6,160 nucleotides of DNA from Alphaproteobacteria bacterium. GTDB taxonomy: Bacteria > Pseudomonadota > Alphaproteobacteria > CAAGCB01 > CAG-977. Positions 1 through 6,013 of the stretch are shown here, one piece after another. Made by a program: the position numbers and the translations under genes. Position 1 is the first letter of the stretch, and each line of letters opens with the position of its first letter. The stretch covers positions 1,921 through 8,080 of the forward strand of contig JAJXEL010000100.1 in the NCBI GenBank assembly GCA_021639925.1, read 5' to 3'. The notes below the pieces were generated by a model that made no database searches, was not told where the DNA came from, and worked only from the letters and a program-made list of their open reading frames with translations.

Positions 1-662
1 CCAAAGGCGAAGTCGACAACGACAGCTTTAAAGCCGTTCAGATCGGCGGCCCGTCCGGCGGCTGTTTGACCGCGGAACATTTGGATCTGCCGATTGATTT
101 TGACTCTTTGCGTTCGGCGGGCGCTATGGTCGGTTCCGGCGGTCTGGTCGTTATGAACAAAAACACCTGTATGGTCAGCGTCGCCCGGTTCTTTATGCAG
201 TTTACGCAAAACGAATCCTGCGGCAAATGCACGCCGTGCCGCGAAGGCACAAAGCAAATGCTGGCTTTGCTGGACGACATCATGGCCGGCCGCGCGACCG
301 AAGAAACGCTGGATCTGCTGGAAGAAACGGCGAAAACCGTTCAAAAAGCGTCCCTGTGCGGTTTGGGCAAAACAGCGCCCAACCCTGTTTTGTCGACGCT
401 GCGTTACTTCCGCGACGAATATCTGGCGCACGTTCGCGACAAAACCTGCCCGACCGGCCAGTGCAAAGCTTTGGCCAAACCGGAAATTGATCCGATTTTG
501 TGCCGCGGCTGTACGGCCTGCGCGCGCAAATGCCCTGTCGGCGCCATTACAGGAACGGTTAAGCAGCCGCATTCCATTGACCCGACAAAATGTATCAAAT
601 GCGGCGCTTGCGCCGCGGCGTGCAAGTTCGGTGCCGTCAAAGGCATCGCTCCCCGTGCTTAA
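1..662 (+). CDS. hndC: NADP-reducing/bifurcating [FeFe] hydrogenase, NuoF-like diaphorase subunit (HndC/HydB), 5'-truncated by the window edge
   Basis: This is the C-terminal part (219 complete codons, first one at 3) of the flavin/NAD(P)H-binding subunit of a multimeric [FeFe] hydrogenase. In this family the subunit passes electrons between NAD(P)H and the catalytic subunit in the cytoplasm. The frame is open from the left edge. It starts inside the NuoF-like part, with the QIGGPSGG signature at 39-62. The NADH_4Fe-4S cluster follows: CGKCTPCREGT has Cys codons at 219, 228 and 237, and the fourth ligand is at 357. Next is the HndC-type CPTGQCKAL segment (447-473). A C-terminal 2x[4Fe-4S] ferredoxin domain has Cys codons at 501, 510, 519, 531 and 591, 600, 609, 621. 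This domain separates HndC/HydB from plain complex I NuoF. hndD begins 17 bases downstream, so the two are almost certainly one operon. A TTG at 66 could open a shorter frame, but it falls inside the conserved domain and is not the start. The FMN/NADH Rossmann part and any NuoE-like subunit lie outside the window. Confidence 0.95.
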   Translation, partial: KGEVDNDSFKAVQIGGPSGGCLTAEHLDLPIDFDSLRSAGAMVGSGGLVVMNKNTCMVSVARFFMQFTQNESCGKCTPCREGTKQMLALLDDIMAGRATEETLDLLEETAKTVQKASLCGLGKTAPNPVLSTLRYFRDEYLAHVRDKTCPTGQCKALAKPEIDPILCRGCTACARKCPVGAITGTVKQPHSIDPTKCIKCGACAAACKFGAVKGIAPRA

Positions 663-679
663 GTGAAAGGTGAAGCTTT

Positions 680-2662
680 ATGACTGAAAAGAAAACTTTG
701 TTCATTGACGGCAAAGAAGTCGAAATCGAAAATGAACGCAATATTTTAGAGCTGTGCCGTAAAGCGGGGATCGATATCCCGACGTTTTGCTATCAGCCGG
801 AACTGAGCATTTACGGCGCGTGCCGTTTATGTCTGGTTGAAATCGAAGGCAGAGGCATTTTGTCTTCCTGTTCCACGCCGCCGGAAGCGGGCCTGAAGAT
901 AAAAACAAACACCGACGAGATCCGCAAGCTGCGCCGTATGACAATGGAACTGCTGCTGGCTTCCCACCCGCAGGACTGTCTGAAATGCGGCAAAAGCACG
1001 CACTGTAAATTACAGGAAATCGCGCGCAAAGTCGGCGTTAAGGAAATCCGTTACAAACATTCGGTCAAAGACTTGCCGGTTGACGACAGCTCTTATTCTT
1101 TGATCCGCGATCCGGCCAAGTGCATTTTGTGCGGCAACTGCGTGCGCATGTGCGCGGAAGTCCAGGGAATCGGCGCCGTTAACTTTGCCAACCGCGGTTC
1201 TCACAGCACCGTCATTACGGCGTTCGGCAAAGACATGGCCAAGACGGAATGCGTCAACTGCGGCCAGTGCGCGGCGGTTTGCCCGACGGGCGCTTTGCAG
1301 ATCAGATCCGAAATTGACGAAACAATGCGGGACATCAACAACCCCGAAAAAATCACGGTCGTTCAGATGGCTCCGGCCGTCCGCGTGGCGATTGCCGAAG
1401 AATTCGGTCTGCCGCCCGGAATCGATTCGACTAAAAAAATCGTCGCGGCTTTAAAGAAAATCGGCGTCGATTACGTTTATGACACGAACTTTACGGCGGA
1501 CATGACGATTGTCGAAGAAGCTACCGAATTCGTGCAGCGTCTGCAAAACGGCGGCACGTTCCCGATGTTTACGTCCTGCTGTCCGGCATGGATCAAATAT
1601 GCGGAAACGTATTATCCGTCTTTGTTAAAGAACATCAGCTCCTGCCGTTCGCCGCAGGGAATGTTCGGCGCGGTCGTGCGCAAAGCGATGCCCGGACTGA
1701 CCGGCAAAGAAAACAAGGATATCGTTTCCATTTCCATCATGCCCTGTACGGCGAAGAAGTTTGAAGCCCGCCGCGACCAGTTCATGCATGACGGCAAAGC
1801 GGAAATCGATCATGTTTTAACGACGCAGGAACTGGCGGAAATGTTAAAATCCGCGGGCGTTAACCTGATTGAAATGGACGATGCGGATCTGGACATGCCG
1901 CTGGGCATGTACACGGGCGCCGGCGTTATTTTCGGCGTGACCGGCGGCGTTATGGAAGCGGTTTTGCGTTTTGCGGCTGAAAAAGTCGGCGGGATCAAAG
2001 ACGCGATCGAATTTAAAAACGTCCGCGGGGAAGAAGGAATCCGCGAAGCCGAAGTCGAATTAAACGGCAGAACGTTCAAGCTGGCTGTCGTTCACGGTTT
2101 GGCCAACGCGGGCAAAGTCGCGCAGGAAGTCATGGACGGCACCTGTAAATATGACCTGATCGAAGTCATGGCCTGCCCGATGGGCTGTGTCGGCGGCGCC
2201 GGCCAGCCGGTCAGCGAAGGGCTGGTTAAGAAAAAGATGCGCGCGCAGGGGCTGTACAAAGCCGACGAAACCTGCGCTTTGCGTAAATCGCAGGAAAATA
2301 CGGCCGTTTATGAAGTCTATGAAAAATACTTTGAAGGCGGTCCCGCGACGCATGAAGCGCATGAAAACCTGCATACGACTTATATTGCCAGACCGAAAAC
2401 GGATTTGGAACTGGACCTGAACAGAACGGCCAAAGACGCTGTGCGGGTCGAACTGAATCTGTCGGGTGAAAACATGCGCAAAGGTGTTGAAAACCTGATG
2501 GGCGACGTTTTTGCCAAAATCCGCGAAAACGGATTACAGCAGCAGACGAAAGTCGTCGTAACGTTCGGCCATACGGGCGAAGATCCGATGGTAACGGTTA
2601 ACGGCAAAACAGTCGAACCCGACGCCGGCAAAGTCGTCGAAGCCGTTAAAGCGGCAAAGTAA
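680..2662 (+). CDS. hndD: [FeFe] hydrogenase catalytic subunit (HndD/HydA) with extra C-terminal domain
   Basis: This cytoplasmic catalytic subunit (660 aa) interconverts protons and H2. Domains in order: a plant-type [2Fe-2S] domain (C37, C48, C51, C64); the His-Cys [4Fe-4S] segment (H96, C100, C103, C109); a 2x[4Fe-4S] ferredoxin domain (C148, C151, C154, C158 and C191, C194, C197, C201); and the H-cluster domain. The H-cluster motifs are TSCCPAW (C300, C301), MPCTAKKFE (C356) and MACPMGCVGGAGQP (C499, C503). By comparison with the Clostridium CpI enzyme, C301, C356, C499 and C503 are the H-cluster ligands, and C300, E280, E283, S320 and R287 match its proton path, so the enzyme looks active. 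The small-subunit domain ends near HENLHTTY (561-568). Residues 569-660 are extra compared with enzymes of about 575-585 aa; they contain no Cys and have an alternating strand/helix look. The start ATG has a good AAAGG Shine-Dalgarno sequence at 666-670. Together with the upstream HndC it belongs to the trimeric/tetrameric NAD(P)-linked type, which may bifurcate electrons with ferredoxin; that last point is inferred from family membership. Confidence 0.97.
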   Translation: MTEKKTLFIDGKEVEIENERNILELCRKAGIDIPTFCYQPELSIYGACRLCLVEIEGRGILSSCSTPPEAGLKIKTNTDEIRKLRRMTMELLLASHPQDCLKCGKSTHCKLQEIARKVGVKEIRYKHSVKDLPVDDSSYSLIRDPAKCILCGNCVRMCAEVQGIGAVNFANRGSHSTVITAFGKDMAKTECVNCGQCAAVCPTGALQIRSEIDETMRDINNPEKITVVQMAPAVRVAIAEEFGLPPGIDSTKKIVAALKKIGVDYVYDTNFTADMTIVEEATEFVQRLQNGGTFPMFTSCCPAWIKYAETYYPSLLKNISSCRSPQGMFGAVVRKAMPGLTGKENKDIVSISIMPCTAKKFEARRDQFMHDGKAEIDHVLTTQELAEMLKSAGVNLIEMDDADLDMPLGMYTGAGVIFGVTGGVMEAVLRFAAEKVGGIKDAIEFKNVRGEEGIREAEVELNGRTFKLAVVHGLANAGKVAQEVMDGTCKYDLIEVMACPMGCVGGAGQPVSEGLVKKKMRAQGLYKADETCALRKSQENTAVYEVYEKYFEGGPATHEAHENLHTTYIARPKTDLELDLNRTAKDAVRVELNLSGENMRKGVENLMGDVFAKIRENGLQQQTKVVVTFGHTGEDPMVTVNGKTVEPDAGKVVEAVKAAK

Positions 2663-2676
2663 AATAAAATATAAAG

Positions 2677-2712
2677 AAAAGCAGCCTTTGGCAACAAAGG
2701 CTGTTTTTTTAT
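2677..2712 (+). terminator. Rho-independent terminator of the hydrogenase operon
   Basis: A perfect 9-bp stem, CAGCCTTTG (2682-2690) with CAAAGGCTG (2695-2703), closes a GCAA (GNRA-type) tetraloop. Seven T follow at 2704-2710. Flanking A residues upstream can pair with part of the T-tract. It lies 19 bases after the hndD stop codon and closes the hnd transcription unit. Confidence 0.93.
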
Positions 2713-2720
2713 TTTAAAAG

Positions 2721-2748
2721 TTGGTAACATGCAGTTTGACCGAATAAT
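2721..2748 (+). promoter_or_regulatory. Possible sigma-70-type promoter for the DUF1893 lipoprotein operon
   Basis: TTGGTA (2721-2726), a 16-base spacer and AATAAT (2743-2748) form a plausible -35/-10 pair, with 4/6 and 5/6 matches to consensus. Transcription would begin near 2755, leaving a leader of only about 12 bases before the ATG at 2767. A TTGACC at 2736-2741 is a competing -35, but it has no good -10 at the right distance. A promoter is expected here because a strong terminator lies just upstream. The exact boxes are a guess. Confidence 0.4.
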
Positions 2749-2766
2749 TTCAATAAAGATCTGACT

Positions 2767-3222
2767 ATGAAAAAATATTTTTTATTCCTGACCGCGTTGT
2801 TTTTAATTTCCTGCGCCGCCTGCCCCCGCCCGGACAATGCCGCGCTGCGCAGCCAGTTAAAGGAACACACTTTGATTGTGTATAAAAACGGCCAGACAAC
2901 GTTTTACGATGAACGCGGTTTGCAGCCGCTGTTAATCCGGTTAAACGACGGCGCGTTCAAAGACGCTTTTGTCGCAGACCGCATTGTCGGCAAGGCTTCG
3001 GCCCTGTTGCACGTTTACGGCGGCGTAAAGGAAGTATACACGCCGGTTATCGCCAAACAGGCTGTTGCCGTTTATGAAAAATACGGTATAAAATACAGCG
3101 CGGACAAAGTTGTCGAAAACATACGCAACCGTACGAACACCGGTCTGTGTCCCATGGAACAGAAAGTTCAGAACATTGACGATCCGGCGGAAGCTTACCG
3201 CATTTTCAGCCGCCGCCAATAA
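2767..3222 (+). CDS. DUF1893 domain lipoprotein (cytidine-deaminase-like fold), exported
   Basis: This 151-aa protein begins with a lipoprotein signal peptide: KK, a hydrophobic stretch, then lipobox L13-I14-S15-C16. Ala at +2 would suit outer-membrane sorting in a Gram-negative. The rest, from about residue 28, matches from memory the DUF1893 family, whose known structure (Thermotoga TM1506) has a cytidine-deaminase-like fold. The recognisable blocks are TLIVYKNGQ (35-43), ADRIVGKASALL (70-81), GGVKEVYTPVIA (85-96) and NRTNTGLCPME (121-131), ending with DDPAEAY. No activity is firmly established for the family. The members I recall are cytosolic and about 130-140 aa, so a lipidated version is unusual. 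The Shine-Dalgarno is weak (AAAG, 2755-2758). The stop codon lies 12 bases before the next gene's ATG, so the two are probably translated from one mRNA. The family call is confident; the function is unknown. Confidence 0.85.
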   Translation: MKKYFLFLTALFLISCAACPRPDNAALRSQLKEHTLIVYKNGQTTFYDERGLQPLLIRLNDGAFKDAFVADRIVGKASALLHVYGGVKEVYTPVIAKQAVAVYEKYGIKYSADKVVENIRNRTNTGLCPMEQKVQNIDDPAEAYRIFSRRQ

Positions 3223-3234
3223 AGGAAAAACAGT

Positions 3235-4188
3235 ATGCCGATAAAAGAACAAAAGATATCGCCGCAAATAAAAATCGACGGCGGCAATTATGAAATGCTG
3301 ACGGATCTGATTAACGACGTCGCCGCCAGCCCGACGGGAAAGGCTTTGCTGGAACAGGCTGCCGCGCAGGGGTATTCTTTAAGTACGGACAGTATTGACG
3401 GCATGGGGCACTGCCATGCCAAAAATAAACGGATCGTCCTGTCCAATAAATGCTCTTATGACAAAATGGTGTCGTCCCTGGCGCATGAAGCCCGCCATGT
3501 CGAACAAATATCCAAAGGAGCGGAACCATATTATACGCCGGCGGTTTTGTTAAAAGACCAGCTGATCGAAAAACGGCTGATGGAGGCGGACGCCGTCGCC
3601 GTTTCCCTGATGGTCTGCCATGAATTAAAGCAACGCGGCAACCCCGCGCCGATGCAGGCGGCCGAACCGCATTACGAAAAGGAAACCGCAGCCTTTGAAA
3701 AGGGATTAAAGATTTCAAAAGAAGAAGCGCTGACTCAGGCGGCCTTAGCCTGGTATGACAATGAAAACCGTTTGTTTAAACATGAATGCCGCGTCATTGC
3801 CGCCCCTGTCAGCATGGGGGCGAATTTTGAAAACACAACGGGGAAATATCAGCCGTTAACGGCCCAGTCCTGTCTTGAAAAACTGTGCCGTTTTGAAAAC
3901 CGGCCTTATTTTACGCAAAAGGCGGAAGTTCTGGAAACGCCGCAGCGGGCGGGAATTTCACAAAGGACAAAATATTGGCTGGACGTTAATATTAATTTAT
4001 GCAAAAACGCAGGCGTTTCCCCCGAACCGTCCGTAGAATCTCTGCCTGTCCGCACGGATTCCCCGATGCTGTACGGCCAGGTGAATATGCCGCCGATGTA
4101 TCCCGATGCTTTTCAAAAAATCGAAGCTTACAAAGCTGCCCGCGCCGCACGGGTTCAGGCGGCCGTACAAAAAAACGGCGGAAGATAA
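3235..4188 (+). CDS. Putative zinc metallopeptidase-like protein (HEARH motif), DUF6782-like
   Basis: This 317-aa protein has no signal peptide or membrane segment, so it is probably cytosolic. Residues 84-88 are HEARH, a match to the zincin HExxH motif (H84 and H88 as zinc ligands, E85 as catalytic base). The acidic EADAVAVSL helix that follows offers E117 as a third ligand, as in gluzincins. The motif sits in a predicted helix after a strand-like RIVLSNK (66-72), which suits the minimal zincin fold. The arrangement recalls the putative metallopeptidase family DUF6782, seen in gut alphaproteobacteria; this is from memory, not searched. Residues 150-317 have no motif I recognise; they hold a charged helical region and a Pro/Met-rich stretch near 265-290. 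The ATG follows AAAGGA (3221-3226), which overlaps the stop codon region of the DUF1893 gene, so the two are likely translationally linked. No terminator is visible after it. Substrate is unknown and proteolytic activity is inferred. Confidence 0.8.
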   Translation: MPIKEQKISPQIKIDGGNYEMLTDLINDVAASPTGKALLEQAAAQGYSLSTDSIDGMGHCHAKNKRIVLSNKCSYDKMVSSLAHEARHVEQISKGAEPYYTPAVLLKDQLIEKRLMEADAVAVSLMVCHELKQRGNPAPMQAAEPHYEKETAAFEKGLKISKEEALTQAALAWYDNENRLFKHECRVIAAPVSMGANFENTTGKYQPLTAQSCLEKLCRFENRPYFTQKAEVLETPQRAGISQRTKYWLDVNINLCKNAGVSPEPSVESLPVRTDSPMLYGQVNMPPMYPDAFQKIEAYKAARAARVQAAVQKNGGR

Positions 4189-4220
4189 AGGAATAAACAG
4201 AATTTTAGACAAAAAAGCCA

Positions 4221-4248
4221 TTGACTTTTTCTAAGCTTCTCTCATAAT
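4221..4248 (+). promoter_or_regulatory. Near-consensus sigma-70-type promoter of the 217-aa lipoprotein gene
   Basis: TTGACT (4221-4226, 5/6 to consensus) is followed by a 16-base spacer and CATAAT (4243-4248, 5/6). Transcription would start near 4255, giving a leader of about 20 bases with the Shine-Dalgarno inside it. This is the best promoter match in the window and suggests the gene is expressed on its own, besides any read-through from the two genes upstream. Confidence 0.75.
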
Positions 4249-4263
4249 TACAGGAAATTATTC

Positions 4264-4268
4264 AGGAG
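4264..4268 (+). promoter_or_regulatory. Shine-Dalgarno AGGAG that fixes the start at 4276
   Basis: AGGAG lies 7 bases before the ATG at 4276, which is optimal spacing. A TTG in the same frame at 4270 would be only one base away, so it is not the start. Confidence 0.85.
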
Positions 4269-4275
4269 ATTGTTT

Positions 4276-4929
4276 ATGCTTGCCGATTTTTTTAAAAAAG
4301 ACGCTACGGCTTATCCTTCCGGTTTAAAATCTTTAGGGGACAAGTCCCGTTCAACGGCATATAGCCGGACTTTGTCAAAGGCCGGTATGTTCGTCACCGC
4401 CGTTGCGATGGCGGCATCGTTGACGGCGTGCGGTCCGTCGCGGGCAGAAATCGAAGCAATGAAAAACGCCGTTCCTGACAGCACAAAAACAGAATTGATT
4501 GCCAAATGCGACAGTTCCATACTGGCAAGTATTGATATCGCTTTTGCCGACGGCGGGAAAAACGGAAATTCAAACCTTTCTCCGTTTGGATTTGTTTTGA
4601 ACCCCGAAACAGGCGAAAAAATGGCTAATTCCGTCATGAACGGTTTTAATGCCGCCCGCAAACAAATGTATGATACTATTCCCGCGCCGTCCAAAAGAAC
4701 GGGGGAACACTATGTATTAATCGATTACATGAATGACTGTTCCGACAAGGCTGTCGGATCAAAATCCGAATTAAAGATGTGCATGACGCAGGGGAAAATA
4801 AAAATGCGCCCCGTCATCGTTTATTACGGCAAGCCTGAATTTTATCAGGAACTGGCGGAAAAGGTCAAAGCCAATCAAATGCAAAAAACGGCTTTTCAGA
4901 TCAAGACCCGGCAGCAATCAGAACGATAA
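4276..4929 (+). CDS. Lipoprotein of unknown function with extended signal-peptide N-region
   Basis: This is a 217-aa protein that I do not recognise. About 35 polar, basic residues (KK, several K/R, many Ser/Thr) precede a hydrophobic core at 36-51. A lipobox follows at L49-T50-A51-C52, followed by Gly. The mature part (about 166 aa) is soluble-looking, with Cys at 78, 155 and 169, a Gly/Asn-rich turn region (93-100) and a lysine-rich C-terminal helix. I see no catalytic motif. The start is set by AGGAG at 4264-4268. A shorter start at a TTG for residue 33 would give an ordinary-length signal peptide, but it has no ribosome binding site. The gene has its own promoter (4221-4248) and terminator (4938-4964), so it can form a single-gene unit. 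It is probably an inner- or outer-membrane-anchored periplasmic protein, inferred from the lipobox alone. Confidence 0.85.
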   Translation: MLADFFKKDATAYPSGLKSLGDKSRSTAYSRTLSKAGMFVTAVAMAASLTACGPSRAEIEAMKNAVPDSTKTELIAKCDSSILASIDIAFADGGKNGNSNLSPFGFVLNPETGEKMANSVMNGFNAARKQMYDTIPAPSKRTGEHYVLIDYMNDCSDKAVGSKSELKMCMTQGKIKMRPVIVYYGKPEFYQELAEKVKANQMQKTAFQIKTRQQSER

Positions 4930-4937
4930 ATTCCAAC

Positions 4938-4964
4938 AGGGCGGGAAAAATCCCGCCTTTTTTT
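4938..4964 (+). terminator. Rho-independent terminator after the 217-aa lipoprotein gene
   Basis: GGCGGGA (4940-4946) pairs perfectly with TCCCGCC (4951-4957) across an AAAA loop, followed by seven T (4958-4964). The stem may extend by a G-T and an A-T pair into the T-tract. It lies 10 bases after the stop codon and separates this gene from trxB. Confidence 0.93.
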
Positions 4965-4979
4965 AATCTATTTGCCTCT

Positions 4980-4998
4980 TGTTTCGCAGGCTGAAACA
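4980..4998 (+). repeat. Inverted repeat upstream of trxB, possible operator or leader hairpin
   Basis: TGTTTC (4980-4985) and GAAACA (4993-4998) are perfect inverted arms around a 7-base centre (gcaggct). It lies 37 bases before the trxB ATG and after the preceding terminator, where the trxB promoter must be. It has no T-tract, so it is not a terminator. It could be a regulator binding site or chance; I recognise no specific regulator motif. No convincing -35/-10 pair is visible here; TTGTTT (4979-4984) with TAAAAA (5002-5007) is the best weak candidate. Confidence 0.35.
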
Positions 4999-5022
4999 GA
5001 ATAAAAATAAAACAAATCATCA

Positions 5023-5029
5023 AAAGGAA
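5023..5029 (+). promoter_or_regulatory. Shine-Dalgarno AAAGGAA that fixes the trxB start
   Basis: AAAGGAA lies 6 bases before the ATG at 5036. It supports this start over an upstream in-frame TTG at 4979, which would add a 19-residue Lys/Asn/Gln-rich tail not found in thioredoxin reductases. Confidence 0.8.
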
Positions 5030-5035
5030 CAAAAA

Positions 5036-5980
5036 ATGACGACAAAACATACGCCTCTTTTAATTTTAGGATCCGGGCCGGCCGGATATACGGCCGCGAT
5101 TTACGCCGCCCGGTCATTGATAACCCCCGTTTTAATTTCCGGCATGCAGCCCGGCGGTCAGCTGACGCAGACGGGCGATGTGGAAAACTTTCCCGGCTTT
5201 CCCGAAAAAATCAGCGGTATGGAATTGATGGACAATATGCGCCAACAGGCGGAAAATCTGGGAACCGTCTTTGTTGACGAAACCGCAGTCAAGGTTGATT
5301 TATCCCAAAAACCGTTTACGGTTACTTTGGATTCCGATGATATTTATACCTGCGACGCTTTGATTATCGCCACGGGGGCGTCCGCCAGATGGCTGGACCT
5401 GCCCAACGAACAAAATTTGCGCGGGTTTGGCGTTTCGGCCTGCGCGACATGCGACGGCTTTTTTTACAGAAACAAAAAGGTCGCCGTCATCGGCGGCGGC
5501 AATACCGCTGTGGAAGAAGCGCTGTATCTGGCCAATCTGGCTTCGGAAGTTTATCTGATCCACCGGCGCGACGAACTGCGTTCGGAAAAAGTCATGCAGG
5601 AAAGATTAAAGGCGCACCCGAAAATCAAAACAATCTGGAATACGGTTGTCGAAGATTACATTGGCGATAAAGACAAAGGCGGATTAACCGGTTTGCTGTT
5701 AAAAAATGTCAAGACGGGTGAAAAATCCGAATTAGCCGTTGACGGTTCATTTGTTGCCGTCGGTTATGCCCCGAACACGGAATTATTCCGCGGGCAGCTG
5801 GAATTGGACGAAACGGGCTTTATCGTTACGAAAAACGGTACGCCGCACACTTCGCTGGAAGGCGTCTTCGCCGCCGGCGACGTGCAGGAAAAATTTTTCC
5901 GGCAGGCGGTTACGGCGGCGGCAGGCGGTTGCCGCGCAGCACTGGAGGCGGAAAAATATCTGTCGGCGCTAAACAAATAA
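5036..5980 (+). CDS. trxB: Thioredoxin-disulfide reductase (NADPH)
   Basis: This cytoplasmic flavoenzyme (314 aa, normal length for the bacterial low-molecular-weight type) transfers electrons from NADPH through FAD and a redox disulfide to thioredoxin. The FAD-binding GSGPAG is at 12-17, followed by QPGGQLTQTGDVENFPGF, typical of the family. The active-site pair is CATC at C136 and C139, followed by D140. The NADPH domain has GGGNTA (153-158) and HRRDELR (176-182), whose arginines mark preference for NADPH over NADH. The second FAD motif is GVFAAGD (276-282), followed by the FRQAVTAAAGG segment (288-298). No key residue is missing. The overall sequence looks alphaproteobacterial to me, though this was not checked by alignment. 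The gene lies alone between two intrinsic terminators, so it is a single-gene unit. A small inverted repeat at 4980-4998 lies in its upstream region and could be regulatory. Confidence 0.97.
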   Translation: MTTKHTPLLILGSGPAGYTAAIYAARSLITPVLISGMQPGGQLTQTGDVENFPGFPEKISGMELMDNMRQQAENLGTVFVDETAVKVDLSQKPFTVTLDSDDIYTCDALIIATGASARWLDLPNEQNLRGFGVSACATCDGFFYRNKKVAVIGGGNTAVEEALYLANLASEVYLIHRRDELRSEKVMQERLKAHPKIKTIWNTVVEDYIGDKDKGGLTGLLLKNVKTGEKSELAVDGSFVAVGYAPNTELFRGQLELDETGFIVTKNGTPHTSLEGVFAAGDVQEKFFRQAVTAAAGGCRAALEAEKYLSALNK

Positions 5981-5987
5981 GAAACAG

Positions 5988-6013
5988 ACGGCAGCTCCGG
6001 CTGCCGTTTTTTT
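5988..6013 (+). terminator. Rho-independent terminator of trxB
   Basis: A perfect 8-bp stem, ACGGCAGC (5988-5995) with GCTGCCGT (6000-6007), closes a TCCG loop. The loop is of the very stable UNCG class with a C-G closing pair. The T-tract runs 6007-6013. It lies 7 bases after the stop codon. The opposite strand lacks a comparable T-tract, so it looks one-directional. Confidence 0.93.

Noticed and set aside
2060..2374. 104-codon open frame on the - strand opposite hndD
   Set aside because: It lies fully inside the H-cluster and small-subunit coding region of hndD. It has no recognisable motif and is explained as a shadow of the conserved + strand gene.
2380..2730. 116-codon open frame on the - strand opposite the hndD 3' end
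   Set aside because: Its start would lie beyond the terminator hairpin of hndD, it runs opposite the C-terminal extension, and it resembles no known protein. The + strand frame is continuous with the hydrogenase.
3311..3718. 135-codon open frame on the - strand opposite the metallopeptidase-like gene
   Set aside because: Its composition is rich in Arg and Pro, it has no family match, and the + strand has a good Shine-Dalgarno and the HEARH motif.
4979..5035. Upstream TTG start for trxB adding 19 residues
   Set aside because: The added residues are a low-complexity Lys/Asn/Gln stretch absent from the family, and the Shine-Dalgarno at 5023-5029 points to the ATG at 5036.
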